A stretch of DNA of 64,000 nucleotides from Cellulomonas fulva (GTDB lineage: Bacteria; Actinomycetota; Actinomycetes; Actinomycetales; Cellulomonadaceae), in the NCBI RefSeq assembly GCF_018531375.1, contig NZ_JAHBOH010000001.1, positions 2,542,001 to 2,606,000 of the forward strand, in the 5' to 3' direction. Made by a program: the position numbers and the translations under genes. The notes beneath the pieces were generated by a model. It was given only the letters and a program-made list of their open reading frames with translations. It searched no databases and was not told the origin of the DNA. Numbering within the stretch: the stretch's first letter is position 1; every line of letters begins with the position of its first letter. Shown here one piece after another: positions 28,124-37,631 of the stretch.

Positions 28124-30868
28124 ATGCAGGACGCGAGGGAGCGGTACCCGGCGGGCTGGGAGGCCGACGTCGTCCTGCAGGACGGGTCGACGACCCGCGT
28201 GCGCCCCATCCGCCCGTCGGACGCCGAGGCGCTGCAGGCCTTCCACGTCGCGCAGTCGGAGCGGTCGACGTACCTGCGCTTCTTCGCGCACCTCGAGCGG
28301 CTGCCGGAGCGCGACCTGCACCGCCTCGTGACGGTCGACCACGTCGACCGGGTCGCGCTCGTCGCGACGACGGACGCCGACGAGCCGCCGGGCTACCGGA
28401 TCATCGGCGTCGCGCGGTTCGACCGGATCGGCGACGACGAGGCGGAGGTCGCCTTCAACGTGGCGGACGCGCACCAGGGGCGCGGCGTCGGCTCCGTGCT
28501 GCTCGAGCACCTCGCGGCGGCGGCGCGCGAGCGCGGGGTCCGCCGGTTCGTCGCCGAGGTGCTGCCGCAGAACGGACGGATGATCGCGGTGTTCCGCGAC
28601 GCGGGGTACGAGGTGCGCCAGCACTCCGAGGACGGGGTCGTCTCCCTCGCGTTCGACATCGACCCGACGGACCGGTCGCTCGCGGTGGTGGCCGACCGCG
28701 AGCACCGCGCCGAGGCGCGCTCGATGCGCGCGGTGCTGGGCGCGCGCTCGGTGCTCGTCGTCGGTCCCGCGCTGCCGGGCGCACCGCCGCCGCGCGCGCT
28801 GCACCTCGGCATGGCGCGGGCGGCGCACGCCCACCTGACGGCCGGGGACGCGCGCGTGCGGGTGCAGGCGGTCGGCCTGGGGCTCGAGCCCGGCGACTCG
28901 TCGTCCGACGACGTCCTCGCGCCCGTCCCCGCGGTCGGCGGGGATCCGTTCGCCGCGTCCTTCGCGAGCGTCGTCGGGCCCGTGGACCTCGCGGTGCTCG
29001 CGGTCCCGGCGCAGGCGGCTCCCGCGGTGGTCCGCGCGCTCGCGCCGCTCGGCGTCCGCGGCGTGGTGCTCATGTCCGCGGGGTTCGCCGAGGAGGGCGA
29101 GGCGGGCCTCGCGCGGCAGCGGGCGGTGCTGGCGGCGGCCCACGGTGCGGGCATGCGCGTGGTCGGGCCGTCGTCGTACGGCCTCCTGACCACGGGGGAG
29201 CACGGCACGCTCAACGCCTCCCTCGCCGCAGAGCTGCCGCGGGCGGGCCGCGTCGGGCTGTTCTGCCAGTCCGCCGCGCTCGCGGTGCCGCTGCTCGCCG
29301 GCGTGCGGCGGCGCGGGCTCGGCCTGGCCGAGTTCGTCTCGGCGGGGCACCGCGCGGACGTGTCCGGCAACGACCTCATGCAGTTCTGGGCCGACGACGA
29401 CGGCACGGACGTGGTCGGGCTCTACCTCGAGTCGATCGGCAACCCGCGCAAGTTCTCCCGCGTCGCGCGGCGGCTCGCGCAGGTCAAGCCGGTGGTCGTG
29501 CTGACCGCCGGCCGGTCCGGCCAGGTGGTCCCGCCCGGGCACGCGGTGCGCGCGACGACGGCCCCCGCGCGGGCGGTCGACGAGCTCATGCGGCAGTCCG
29601 GCGCGATCCGGGTGGACAACACCCACCAGCTCCTCGACGTCGCCCAGCTCCTCGCGCACCAGCCCCTGCCCGCGGGCCGGCGGGTGTCCGTCCTGGCGAG
29701 CTCGTCATCGGTCGCGGCGCTCGTCGCGGAGGCCGCCGCCGCGGCCGGTCTCGTCGTCGCGGGCGCGCAGGTCCTGCCGGAGGACGCGGAGGTCGACGAG
29801 GCGCGGGAGCGGGTCGTCGCGGCGCTGCGCGACCCGGACGCGGACGTCGCGATCGTCGTGCGGATCCCGACCGTCGGCGGGCCGGACGTCGGGCTGGCGT
29901 CGCTCGTCGCGCACGAGGCGGCGGCGTCCGGGCGGACCGTCGTGGCCTGCGTGCACGGGCTGAGCGGTGTGACGCCCGAGCTCACCGCGCCGGACCCGGC
30001 CGGCACCCTGCGCACCGTCCCCGCGTACACGACGCCCGAGGACGCCGCGCTCGCGCTCGGTCACGCCGCGCGCTACGCGGCCTGGCGGGCGCGGGACCAC
30101 GGCCGGCCGCTGCACCCGGCGGGGATCGACCTGCGGGCGGCGCGACGGCTGGTGGACGCCCGGCTGGCCACCGACGCGGAGGTCCCGCTCGACGCGCGGT
30201 CGGCCGCGGAGCTGCTCGCCGCCGCAGGGGTCGCGGTGCTGCCGTCGGCCGGCGTGCGCGACGCCGACGAGGCGGTCGCGGCGGCCGCCGCGACCGGGTA
30301 CCCCGTCGCGCTCAAGACCACCGCGCCGGCGCTGCGGCACCGTGCCGACCTGGGCGGCGTGCGGCTCGACGTCGCCGACGAGGCCGAGCTGCGGGCCGAC
30401 GTCGAGCAGGTGCTGGCGCTCGCGGCCGAGCACGCGCCGGAGCCGGGCGCCCCGCCGCTCGAGGTCCAGGCGATGGCACCGCGCGGCTCGTCGTGCGTCG
30501 TCCGCTCGCTCGAGGACCCGCTCTACGGTCCGGTGATCAGCGTGGGGCTCTCGGGCGACGCGTCGGACCTGCTCGGCGACGTCGCCTACGGCATCCCGCC
30601 GCTGACCGACGTCGACGTGGCCGACCTGGTGCGCTCGCCGCGGGCAGCGCCACGGCTGTTCGGCTACCGCGGCCTGCCGCCCCTGGACGTCGCCGCGCTC
30701 GAGGACGTGGTCGCGCGCGTCGCGGTGCTGTCCGACGCGGTCCCGGAGATCCGCCACCTCGAGCTCAACCCGGTGGTGGTGGGGGAGCGCGGGGCCACGG
30801 TGCTCGCGGCGCGCGTGACGCTCGCGCGCGCCCACCGTGCGGACGCGCGGCGCCGGCTGCCGGGCTGA
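28124..30868 (+). CDS. GNAT / NDP-forming acyl-CoA synthetase fusion (Pat-like lysine acetyltransferase)
   Basis: 914 residues. An N-terminal GNAT domain (about 20-170) has the acetyl-CoA loop [16 protein letters not shown]. After it come an NDP-forming acyl-CoA synthetase CoA-binding domain (about 200-335), ligase domains (about 340-640) and an ATP-grasp domain (about 690-910, [15 protein letters not shown]). This is the protein acetyltransferase Pat layout, with GNAT at the N-terminus as reported for streptomycete enzymes rather than at the C-terminus as in Salmonella Pat. It is expected to acetylate acyl-CoA synthetases and other proteins, with the synthetase part acting as a sensor or regulatory module. 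The leaderless promoter sets the start. Confidence 0.88.
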   Translation: MQDARERYPAGWEADVVLQDGSTTRVRPIRPSDAEALQAFHVAQSERSTYLRFFAHLERLPERDLHRLVTVDHVDRVALVATTDADEPPGYRIIGVARFDRIGDDEAEVAFNVADAHQGRGVGSVLLEHLAAAARERGVRRFVAEVLPQNGRMIAVFRDAGYEVRQHSEDGVVSLAFDIDPTDRSLAVVADREHRAEARSMRAVLGARSVLVVGPALPGAPPPRALHLGMARAAHAHLTAGDARVRVQAVGLGLEPGDSSSDDVLAPVPAVGGDPFAASFASVVGPVDLAVLAVPAQAAPAVVRALAPLGVRGVVLMSAGFAEEGEAGLARQRAVLAAAHGAGMRVVGPSSYGLLTTGEHGTLNASLAAELPRAGRVGLFCQSAALAVPLLAGVRRRGLGLAEFVSAGHRADVSGNDLMQFWADDDGTDVVGLYLESIGNPRKFSRVARRLAQVKPVVVLTAGRSGQVVPPGHAVRATTAPARAVDELMRQSGAIRVDNTHQLLDVAQLLAHQPLPAGRRVSVLASSSSVAALVAEAAAAAGLVVAGAQVLPEDAEVDEARERVVAALRDPDADVAIVVRIPTVGGPDVGLASLVAHEAAASGRTVVACVHGLSGVTPELTAPDPAGTLRTVPAYTTPEDAALALGHAARYAAWRARDHGRPLHPAGIDLRAARRLVDARLATDAEVPLDARSAAELLAAAGVAVLPSAGVRDADEAVAAAAATGYPVALKTTAPALRHRADLGGVRLDVADEAELRADVEQVLALAAEHAPEPGAPPLEVQAMAPRGSSCVVRSLEDPLYGPVISVGLSGDASDLLGDVAYGIPPLTDVDVADLVRSPRAAPRLFGYRGLPPLDVAALEDVVARVAVLSDAVPEIRHLELNPVVVGERGATVLAARVTLARAHRADARRRLPG

Positions 30869-30951
30869 TCGGCCCGCTGAACCGGTTCGTGCGTCCCCCC
30901 GACGGGCGACGCGTCGGTGGATGACGGTGGGGCGGGGGCCGTCCGCGGTGC

Positions 30952-30957
30952 GAAGAT
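30952..30957 (+). promoter_or_regulatory. -10-like element GAAGAT of a leaderless promoter
   Basis: GAAGAT (nAnnnT) ends 6 bases before ATG 30964, matching the spacing of the stronger examples. Confidence 0.45.
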
Positions 30958-30963
30958 GAGCAG

Positions 30964-31536
30964 ATGCCCGCTGCCGCACCCTCCTTGCGCGAGGACCTGC
31001 ACCGTGCCGGTTACTACCCGGAGCTCGTCGCCGACGTGCTCGAGGTCGCCCTGGGCGACGAGACCGTCACGGCGCACCTGGTGCACCCCGAGACCACGTT
31101 CGACTCCGCGGAGGTGCGACGCCACGTCACCGTGCTCGTGCTGACGCCGACCCGCCTGGTGTGCGCGCACGTCGACGACCATCCGGCCGACTCCGAGCAC
31201 CCGGCGGCGTCCGCGTCCGCGACCACGGAGTCCGTGCCGCTCGCCGAGCTGCGGTCCGTGGTCCTCACGCACGTGGTCGAGGAGCCCGAGCGGCACACGA
31301 GCGGCGCCTCGGCGCTCGAGCTCACGCTCGCGATCGGGTGGGGCGCGGTGTCGCGGGTCGACCTCGAGCCCGCGACGTGCGGCGACCCCGCGTGCGAGGC
31401 GGACCACGGCCTGACGGGCACGCTGTCGCCGGACGACGTCGTGGTGCGGGTCAGCGCGGCGGCGGAGGGCGTGGAGTCCGTGCGCGCGGCCACGCAGTTC
31501 GCACGGGCGCTGTCCGCGGCGAGCGCGCGGCGCTGA
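30964..31536 (+). CDS. DUF5998 family protein
   Basis: 190 residues, function unknown. The fold looks like an alpha/beta PH-like domain: EDLHRAGYYPELVADVLEVALGDE, then strands RRHVTVLVLTPTRLVCAHVDD, VPLAELRSVVLTHVVEEPE and LELTLAIGWG. One C-x4-C pair occurs in TCGDPACEADHG. The family is common in actinobacteria next to the phosphodiesterase and thymidine kinase genes, as here. The phosphodiesterase gene starts 9 bases after its stop, suggesting an operon. Confidence 0.82.
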   Translation: MPAAAPSLREDLHRAGYYPELVADVLEVALGDETVTAHLVHPETTFDSAEVRRHVTVLVLTPTRLVCAHVDDHPADSEHPAASASATTESVPLAELRSVVLTHVVEEPERHTSGASALELTLAIGWGAVSRVDLEPATCGDPACEADHGLTGTLSPDDVVVRVSAAAEGVESVRAATQFARALSAASARR

Positions 31537-31544
31537 GGACCGAC

Positions 31545-32780
31545 GTGGCTGCCCCGACGACCGTCGGCTCGACCTCCGCCGCCGGCTCTCCGACCGCGCT
31601 CGCCGACGCCGCGGAGGCGAGCGGGCTCCTGCTGCCCGGCGCCGACGGGCGGCCGTGCCTCGGCACGGTGCTGCCCGCGGTCGCGGGTGCGCTGACCGCC
31701 GCGGGCGCCGCGGAGCCGTCTCCCGCGCTCGGCGCCTCGTGGGCCGCGGCGCTCGCGACGCTCGGGCTGCCCGTGGCGGACCGGGTGTGCGTCGTCCTGG
31801 TCGACGGCCTCGGCCACCTCAACCTCGCCGAGCGCAGCGGGCACGCGCCCTTCCTGCGGTCCGCGTCCGCGGGGTCGTCGCCCCTGAGCAGCACGTTCCC
31901 GTCGACCACCGCGACCGCGCTCGGCACGTTCGGCGTCGCGGAGCCGCCCGGCCGCACCGGCATGCTGGGCTACACGGTGCGTGACCCGGCGACGGGCACG
32001 CTCGGGAACCTCGTCTCGTGGACGGACCTGCCGGAGCCGGAGCACTGGCAGCCGCACGCCAGCGTGCTCGAGCACCTGACGGCCGCAGGCGCCGCGGTCA
32101 CGAGCGTCGGCCCCCGGCGGTTCGCGGGCTCGGGCCTGACGCGGGCAGCCCTGCGCGGGGCTGCGTACGTCCCGGCCGAGCCGCTCGCGGCCCGCGTCGA
32201 CGCGGCGGTCCGGGCGCTGCGGGCGCCGGGCCTGGCGTACCTGTACTGGGGCGACGTGGACAAGGCCGGCCACCACCACGGCGTGGGCTCGTGGCAGTGG
32301 GGCGACGCGCTCGCCGACGCGGACGCCGAGATCGGCCGGCTGGCGCGATCGCTTCCCCGCGGGACCGTGCTCCTGGTGACCGCCGACCACGGCATGGTCG
32401 ACGTCGACCGGACCCGGCGCTGGGACGTCGCGGACGACGAGCGGCTCGCGCACGACGTCGCGCTGGTCGCGGGCGAGCCGCGCGCCTCGCACCTGCACCT
32501 GCGGCCGGGCGCGGACGCCGAGCGCGTCCGCGACGTGTGGGCCGACGAGCTCGGCGACGCCGCGCTGGTGCTCACGCGCGAGGAGGCCGTCGCCGGCGGG
32601 CTGTTCGGTGCCGTCGACGAGCGGGTGCTCCCCGTCGTCGGCGACGTCGTCGTCGCGATGACCGAGCGGGCGACCGTCGTCGACTCGCGGACCCAGACGC
32701 CGGCCTCGCTCGACCTCGTCGGCGTGCACGGCTCGCTCACCCCGCACGAGATGCTGGTGCCCTGCATCGTCGTCGCCTGA
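31545..32780 (+). CDS. Alkaline phosphatase superfamily phosphodiesterase
   Basis: 411 residues, nucleotide pyrophosphatase/phosphodiesterase type. Metal-site motifs are VVLVDGLGHLN near residue 90, the nucleophile Thr in STFPSTTATAL (about 125), YWGDVDKAGHHHG (about 240), and TADHGMVDVD (about 280). No signal peptide is seen, so it may be cytoplasmic. It should hydrolyse phosphodiester or pyrophosphate bonds; the substrate is not known. GTG 31545 has GAGGA upstream within the end of the DUF5998 gene. Confidence 0.85.
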   Translation: MAAPTTVGSTSAAGSPTALADAAEASGLLLPGADGRPCLGTVLPAVAGALTAAGAAEPSPALGASWAAALATLGLPVADRVCVVLVDGLGHLNLAERSGHAPFLRSASAGSSPLSSTFPSTTATALGTFGVAEPPGRTGMLGYTVRDPATGTLGNLVSWTDLPEPEHWQPHASVLEHLTAAGAAVTSVGPRRFAGSGLTRAALRGAAYVPAEPLAARVDAAVRALRAPGLAYLYWGDVDKAGHHHGVGSWQWGDALADADAEIGRLARSLPRGTVLLVTADHGMVDVDRTRRWDVADDERLAHDVALVAGEPRASHLHLRPGADAERVRDVWADELGDAALVLTREEAVAGGLFGAVDERVLPVVGDVVVAMTERATVVDSRTQTPASLDLVGVHGSLTPHEMLVPCIVVA

Positions 32781-32835
32781 CGACGGCCCGACCGACGCCC
32801 GCACCGCGGGCCCGACCCGACGAGGAGCGCGGCTG

Positions 32836-33504
32836 GTGGCCGAGCTGGTCTTCTTCTCCGGCACGATGGACTGCGGCAAGTCGACCCTCGCGCTCCAGAT
32901 GCACCACAACCACGCCGCGCGCGGCCGGGACGGCGTGCTGTTCACGCGCCAGGACCGCGCGGGGACGGCGACCATCTCCTCCCGCCTGGGCCTGACGAAG
33001 GAGGCGTGCGAGGTCGACGACGCGACGGACTTCTGGTTCGAGGTCATCGACCGGCGCACGCAGGGCCGTCCCGTGGACTACCTCATCGGCGACGAGGCGC
33101 AGTTCTACACCGCCGCCCAGGTGGAGCAGCTCGCGCGCGTCGTCGACGAGCTGGGCGTCGACGTCTACGCGTTCGGCATCTCGACGGACTTCCGCGCCCG
33201 GCTGTTCCCCGGCGCGCAGCGCCTGGTCGAGCTCGCCGACCGGGTCGACGTGCTGCAGGTCCGCGCCCTGTGCTGGTGCGGCGCCCGCGCCACGCACAAC
33301 GCGCGCGTGGTGGCGGGCCGCATGGTCGTCGAGGGTGCGCAGGTCGTCGTGGGCGACGTGGACGGCGGCTCGTCGGGCGGCGCCGACGAGGTCACGTACG
33401 AGGTGCTGTGCCGGCGGCACCACATGCGGCGCATGACCGCGGCCGCCGCGCGCGCGGCGGCGCCGAGCGCGCAGACGCTCGTCTCGAGCGTGCTGGACGG
33501 CTGA
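32836..33504 (+). CDS. tdk: Thymidine kinase
   Basis: 222 residues. P-loop GTMDCGKST (9-17); Asp/Glu motif GDEAQF with catalytic Glu; lasso region with the zinc-binding cysteines CWCG and CRRHH. It phosphorylates thymidine with ATP in nucleotide salvage. This type II cytosolic enzyme is complementary to dut downstream, which supplies dUMP. GTG 32836 has GAGGAG upstream. The C-terminus extends about 20 residues beyond the last zinc ligand, with an Ala-rich tail. Confidence 0.93.
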   Translation: MAELVFFSGTMDCGKSTLALQMHHNHAARGRDGVLFTRQDRAGTATISSRLGLTKEACEVDDATDFWFEVIDRRTQGRPVDYLIGDEAQFYTAAQVEQLARVVDELGVDVYAFGISTDFRARLFPGAQRLVELADRVDVLQVRALCWCGARATHNARVVAGRMVVEGAQVVVGDVDGGSSGGADEVTYEVLCRRHHMRRMTAAAARAAAPSAQTLVSSVLDG

Positions 33505-33513
33505 CGCGCCCCG

Positions 33514-34782
33514 TCACTCCGGACGGGCGCCGAAGACGATCTCGTCCCAGCTCGGGACCTTCGCCCGGCCCTTGCGCGTGCGCGGCCGCTGCTCCTCGGC
33601 GGGGGCGTCGGCGCTGGCGGCGGTCGGCTCGGCGGCGGTGGGCCCGTCTGCGCCGCCCGACCGGGACGCGGACTCGTCCGCGGGCCGCGCCGAGGAGGCG
33701 GCGGCCGTCTCCGCGGTCGCGTCACCGGCGGTCGCCTCGTCCGTGTCCGCCGCCCTCGTGTCCGCCGCCTTCGTGCCCGCCTCGCTCGTGCCGGGCTCGC
33801 TCGTGCCGGCCTCCGGGGCCGACGAGCGCGCGCGGCCGCGCAGGTGCACGGGCAGGACGACGGCCTCGGCCTGAGGATCCGCGTCGACGGGGTGCGCGCC
33901 GGGGACGTCCTCGAGCCGCGCGAAGTCGAACGCGTGCTGCGGGCCGAAGCCCTCGAACTCGCCGGCGTCCTCGTCGTCGTCCTGCTCGACGGCCTGACGC
34001 ACCCCGCGGCGCCCGCGCAGGTCGTCGAGCAGCGCGGCGGTCTGCTCCTGCGGGTCCACGGCCGGCTGCTCGTGCGTGTCGTCGTCGGGGGCGTCCGGGG
34101 CACCCGGGCGCGTGACGCCGCCGGCCGGCCGTGCGCCGCGCGCGGTCGCGACCGAGTCGAAGTCGAACACCACGTCCCGCACGGCGGCGAGGTGCCGGCG
34201 CGCCACGGGCTCGTCGGGCAGCTCGGTCTCCGAGAGCCAGCGCGCCTCGTCCTCGTCGGCGACGAGCGTGCGCGCGGTCGCGTCGAACGCCCACCGCGCC
34301 TCGTGCGGCGACCCCTCCACCGTGAACCGCGCGAGCACGTACCAGGGGCCGGACGGTTCGCGGGCGGCGTCCCAGGCGAGCGAGGACAGGTCGACGCCCC
34401 GCGCGGCCAGCCGGTCGGTGACCAGGTCGCCCAGCACGGGCGCGTCGGACTCGCGGCGCACCCGGGTCGCGCGCGCCTGCTCCGCCACGTACTCGCGCTC
34501 GGCCAGCACCGGGCCCTCGAACCGACGCACGTGCTCGACGGTGATGCCGGCGCCCTCGGCGACCTCCTGCGTGGTCGCGCCGGCGCGGATCCGTGCCTGG
34601 ATCTCACGCGGGCTGAGGGTCCCCGCGCTCTCCGCGCGCAGCTGCTCGAGCTGCGGACGGTCACGGCGCACGGCCGCGCGCAGCGCCTCGTCGATGCGCA
34701 GACGGAAGCGCTGACCGTCGCCGCGCGACAGCACCAGGTGCTCGCCGTCGTCGTGCAGACCCACCAGCTCGAGCTCGTCCAT
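33514..34782 (-). CDS. sepH: Septation protein SepH
   Basis: 422 residues. The N-terminal DUF3071 domain (about 1-180) contains the helix-turn-helix LSPREIQARIRAGATTQEVAEGAGI. A long acidic, Ala/Thr/Pro-rich middle follows, then the conserved C-terminal tail KVPSWDEIVFGARPE. In Streptomyces, SepH binds FtsZ through the N-terminal helix-turn-helix region and stimulates Z-ring assembly; the C-terminal motif is conserved in the family. The ATG at 34782 has an AGGAGG 4 bases upstream, a strong site. It is convergent with tdk. The repeated tract of SEPGT/SEAGT/KAADT type residues (about 325-350) is low complexity. Confidence 0.93.
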   Translation of the reverse strand: MDELELVGLHDDGEHLVLSRGDGQRFRLRIDEALRAAVRRDRPQLEQLRAESAGTLSPREIQARIRAGATTQEVAEGAGITVEHVRRFEGPVLAEREYVAEQARATRVRRESDAPVLGDLVTDRLAARGVDLSSLAWDAAREPSGPWYVLARFTVEGSPHEARWAFDATARTLVADEDEARWLSETELPDEPVARRHLAAVRDVVFDFDSVATARGARPAGGVTRPGAPDAPDDDTHEQPAVDPQEQTAALLDDLRGRRGVRQAVEQDDDEDAGEFEGFGPQHAFDFARLEDVPGAHPVDADPQAEAVVLPVHLRGRARSSAPEAGTSEPGTSEAGTKAADTRAADTDEATAGDATAETAAASSARPADESASRSGGADGPTAAEPTAASADAPAEEQRPRTRKGRAKVPSWDEIVFGARPE

Positions 34783-34980
34783 CCGTCCTCCTACTGACCT
34801 CACCGACGAGGGTGCCACCTCCGCGGCGCCCCGCGCCGCAGGCGGCCCGGTGTGCCGTCCACCGGTGCACGCCAGGGAGACGTGATCCTCGCCCGCCGGT
34901 CCGGCCCCCGGGGAGGGTGCCGGACGCGGTGCGGGCGCGGGGGCGGGCACGGCGAGCCGACGCCCCGGCGGCCGGGCGGG

Positions 34981-34986
34981 CAGGAT
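34981..34986 (+). promoter_or_regulatory. -10-like element CAGGAT of a leaderless promoter
   Basis: CAGGAT ends 6 bases before ATG 34993, which supports that start over several in-frame upstream starts. Confidence 0.45.
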
Positions 34987-34992
34987 GGGCGC

Positions 34993-35841
34993 ATGACGAA
35001 CGCCGACCCCGCCCTGGTCCATGAGCTCATGACGACGGCGGAGGCCGTCGCCCGCGAGGCCGGGGCCCTGGTGCACGGCGGCCGGCCGACGCGCGTGACG
35101 GTGCACGCCACCAAGACCAGCCCGGTCGACGTCGTCACCGCCATGGACCTGGCCTCGGAGACGCTGGTCCGCGAGCGGCTGGCCGAGCTGCGGCCGGACG
35201 ACGGGATCCTGGGGGAGGAGCAGGGGTTCGTGCGCGGCTCGTCGGGCATCACGTGGGTGGTGGACCCGATCGACGGGACGGTCAACTACCTGTACGGCCT
35301 CGCGTCGTGGTCGGTCTCCGTCGCGGCCGTGGTCGCGGGGCCCGACGAGCACGGCGCGCCGGACCCCCGGACATGGACGGTGCTCGCGGGCGCGGTGCAC
35401 TCGCCGACCGACGGGCGGACGTACGTCGCGGGCGCGGGGCAGGGCGCCACGCTGGACGGTGCGCCGCTGCGCGTCAACGACCCGCAGCCCCTCGACCGCT
35501 GCCTCGTCGGCACCGGCTTCGGCTACCTCGTCGAGCGGCGCCGGGCCCAGGCGGTCGTCGTCGCCGACCTCCTGCCGCGCGTCCGGGACATCCGGCGCCT
35601 CGGCTCGGCGGCGCTCGACCTGTGCGCCGTCGCCGGCGGCGGGCTCGACCTGTACTACGAGCGCGGTCTGGCGCCGTGGGACATGGCCGCCGCGGGCCTG
35701 GTGGCGAGCGAGGCGGGTGCGGTCGTCACCGGCCTGCGCGGCCGTCCCGCGACGGACGCGATGACGGTCGCCGGACCGCCCGGAGGCATCGACCCGCTGC
35801 TCTCGTTCCTGGAGGACCACGGCGCCGACGCGACCGCCTGA
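34993..35841 (+). CDS. Inositol monophosphatase family protein
   Basis: 282 residues. Metal motifs are GEEQ (about 75), WVVDPIDGTVNY (about 88-99) with the catalytic Asp pair, and YYERGLAPWDMAAAGLV (C-terminal WD motif). The family includes inositol-1-phosphatase and histidinol- or PAPS-phosphatases. M. tuberculosis SuhB (Rv2701c), which fits the neighbours here, supports inositol phosphate hydrolysis, relevant to mycothiol or inositol lipids. The true substrate is not proven by sequence. Confidence 0.88.
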   Translation: MTNADPALVHELMTTAEAVAREAGALVHGGRPTRVTVHATKTSPVDVVTAMDLASETLVRERLAELRPDDGILGEEQGFVRGSSGITWVVDPIDGTVNYLYGLASWSVSVAAVVAGPDEHGAPDPRTWTVLAGAVHSPTDGRTYVAGAGQGATLDGAPLRVNDPQPLDRCLVGTGFGYLVERRRAQAVVVADLLPRVRDIRRLGSAALDLCAVAGGGLDLYYERGLAPWDMAAAGLVASEAGAVVTGLRGRPATDAMTVAGPPGGIDPLLSFLEDHGADATA

Positions 35842-35895
35842 CGCCGCTCGGAGAGCGGTTCACCCGGCCGGGTGACCGGTTGCCCGCGTCAGCAC

Positions 35896-35974
35896 TGTTC
35901 GCGCGCGGTGCAGATGTGGTGCACAATCCCCTGCGCGCGGGAACAAAACCCTCCAGCAGTGCATTGTTCACGCG
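35896..35974 (+). repeat. Three copies of TGTTCnCGCG upstream of the DUF4193 gene
   Basis: Copies are TGTTCGCGCG (35896-35905), TGTTCCCGCG on the minus strand (35936-35945) and TGTTCACGCG (35965-35974). They surround a candidate -10 (CACAAT at 35922). They may be binding sites of one regulator. Confidence 0.4.
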
Positions 35975-36014
35975 TACTCACCAGCCCAGCCCAAGACGGA
36001 GTGTGACGCCACAC

Positions 36015-36314
36015 ATGGCTACCGACTACGACGCCCCGCGCAAGACCGAGGAGGACCTCAGCGAGGACTCGCTGCAGGAGCTCCAGGCGCGACGCGCGGA
36101 CAAGAACTCCGGCGTGGTCGACGAGGACGAGACGGAGGCTGCCGAGGGCTTCGAGCTCCCGGGCGCCGACCTCTCGGGCGAGGAGCTCTCGGTCCGCGTG
36201 CTGCCCCGCCAGGCAGACGAGTTCACGTGCTCGCGCTGCTTCCTGGTCCACCACCGCAGCCAGCTCGCCTACGAGCGCGACGGGCAGCAGGTCTGCTCGG
36301 AGTGCGCGGCCTGA
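36015..36314 (+). CDS. DUF4193 domain protein
   Basis: 99 residues, full length for this actinobacterial family. An acidic N-terminal half (TEEDLSEDSLQELQARR) is followed by a C-x2-C ... C-x2-C pair, FTCSRCFLVHHR and QVCSECAA, likely a zinc ribbon. Function unknown. M. tuberculosis Rv2699c is the positional match. ATG 36015 has GGAG about 12 bases upstream. The upstream 170 bases hold three TGTTCnCGCG repeats. Confidence 0.88.
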   Translation: MATDYDAPRKTEEDLSEDSLQELQARRADKNSGVVDEDETEAAEGFELPGADLSGEELSVRVLPRQADEFTCSRCFLVHHRSQLAYERDGQQVCSECAA

Positions 36315-36325
36315 CCGCCTGACCA

Positions 36326-36350
36326 GGTCCGGGGCCCCAGGTCCCGGACC
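36326..36350. terminator. Hairpin after the DUF4193 gene
   Basis: 8-bp stem ggtccggg/cccggacc with a 9-base loop. Confidence 0.5.
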
Positions 36351-36402
36351 GTCGGCGTCCGCCCGGACCGGCCTGCCGCCGGGCCGACGCCCCGCCTGCC
36401 TG

Positions 36403-36432
36403 ACGGCCGGTCCCGTTCGCGGGGCCGGCCGT
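36403..36432. terminator. Second hairpin, convergent region
   Basis: 12-bp stem acggccggtccc/ggggccggccgt with one wobble pair, just before the DUF3093 gene end; it suits leftward transcription as well. Confidence 0.55.
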
Positions 36433-36446
36433 CCGTGCGTGCGGGC

Positions 36447-36932
36447 TCAGGCGGCGCGGAGCGCCGCGACGAGCGCCTCGGGCCGCCGCGTCGAGACCAC
36501 CCAGTACGGCGTGGGGTCCGCCGGGTCGGCGAGCTCCGCCCGGACCGCGGTGCGCACCCAGCCGCGGTGGCACAGGAACGCGCGCGCGTCGAGGCCCGGC
36601 CCGAGCTCGTGGCGCAGGGTCGGCGCGTCGAGCGCGCGCGGCTCGCGCAGGAGGGCCACCGGGACGTGTGCACGGCCCGCGTGCAGCTCGCCGGCGACCA
36701 CGCGCACGCGCGGCGTCGTCACGACGAGCGCGACCAGTCCGCCGACCAGCACGACGAGGCCCGCCACGACCGCGAGCACCCCGTCCACGGGCAGCAGGGC
36801 CGCGGCCAGCGTGCCGGCGAAGAACGGCACCGCGAGCCACCCGACGGCGCCGGGCCACAGCGCCTCGTCGAAGGCGGGGACGGTGGCGGGTCCGTCCACC
36901 GGACCGGAGGGGAGCGCGTCGGAGGCGGGCAT
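36447..36932 (-). CDS. DUF3093 membrane protein
   Basis: 161 residues. Two transmembrane helices at about 25-45 ([19 protein letters not shown]) and 50-72 ([20 protein letters not shown]), then a cytoplasmic domain whose pattern ([41 protein letters not shown]) matches the family. Function unknown. It sits between DUF4193 and dut as in M. tuberculosis (Rv2698). The start at 36932 fits a leaderless -10-like GATCCT (36939-36944) and also has GGAG close by. Confidence 0.85.
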   Translation of the reverse strand: MPASDALPSGPVDGPATVPAFDEALWPGAVGWLAVPFFAGTLAAALLPVDGVLAVVAGLVVLVGGLVALVVTTPRVRVVAGELHAGRAHVPVALLREPRALDAPTLRHELGPGLDARAFLCHRGWVRTAVRAELADPADPTPYWVVSTRRPEALVAALRAA

Positions 36933-37019
36933 GGCTCCAGGATCGCACCGCGCGCCCACGGTCCGGGCACCGTGTGCACAGCACGGACCGGAGAGCGGCC
37001 CGATGCGCACCCCGGCCGG

Positions 37020-37025
37020 TAGGGT
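37020..37025 (+). promoter_or_regulatory. -10 element TAGGGT of a leaderless promoter (dut)
   Basis: TAGGGT ends 8 bases before GTG 37034. Confidence 0.55.
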
Positions 37026-37033
37026 CGGGGCCC

Positions 37034-37501
37034 GTGACGCGCGAACCCGACCTCGAGGTCCTGCTCCAGCTGCTCGACCCGGAGCTCCCGGCGCCCGCGT
37101 ACGCCCATCCGGGCGACGCCGGCGCGGACCTGGTGACCCGCATCGACGTGACGATCCCGCCGCAGGGCCGGGCGACCGTGCCGACCGGCGTCGCGATCGC
37201 GCTGCCGGACGGGTACGCCGCGTTCGTGCACCCGCGCTCGGGGCTCGCGGCGCGGCACGGGCTCACGATCGTCAACGCCCCGGGCACCGTCGACGCGGGG
37301 TACCGCGGCGAGATCGCCGTGACGCTGCTCAACACCGACACCGAGCAGGCGATCGTGCTGCACCGCGGCGACCGGGTGGCGCAGCTCGTCGTGCAGAGGG
37401 TCGAGCGCGTCCGGTTCGTGGCGGTCGAGACGCTGCCCGGCTCCCACCGGGGCGAGGGCGGCTTCGGGTCCACCGGCGGGTGGCGCACGGCCGCCCACTA
37501 G
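37034..37501 (+). CDS. dut: dUTP diphosphatase
   Basis: 155 residues, trimeric dUTPase. The five motifs are present: [10 protein letters not shown] (I), PRSGLA (II), [11 protein letters not shown] (III, with catalytic Asp), [10 protein letters not shown] (IV) and GEGGFGSTG (V, the P-loop-like C-terminus). It hydrolyses dUTP to dUMP, keeping uracil out of DNA and feeding thymidylate synthesis. The N-terminal open frame runs much further upstream but only as antisense to the DUF3093 gene. M. tuberculosis Rv2697c is the match. Confidence 0.95.
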   Translation: MTREPDLEVLLQLLDPELPAPAYAHPGDAGADLVTRIDVTIPPQGRATVPTGVAIALPDGYAAFVHPRSGLAARHGLTIVNAPGTVDAGYRGEIAVTLLNTDTEQAIVLHRGDRVAQLVVQRVERVRFVAVETLPGSHRGEGGFGSTGGWRTAAH

Positions 37502-37521
37502 GTCTGCGGCCCCGGGCGGGC

Positions 37522-37527
37522 TACTGT
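37522..37527 (+). promoter_or_regulatory. -10 element TACTGT upstream of the DUF3710 operon
   Basis: The implied leader is about 98 bases and ends with a repeated GAGGAGGAG ribosome site. Confidence 0.4.
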
Positions 37528-37631
37528 CGAATCAGGGACGCCGTCCGCGGGCGCGCGTCCGAGCGAGAGTCGCGGGTGCCCGTCGGGCGCCTGTGCGGAC
37601 GGGCGCGTGGCGCCCGAGGAGGAGTGAGCAC

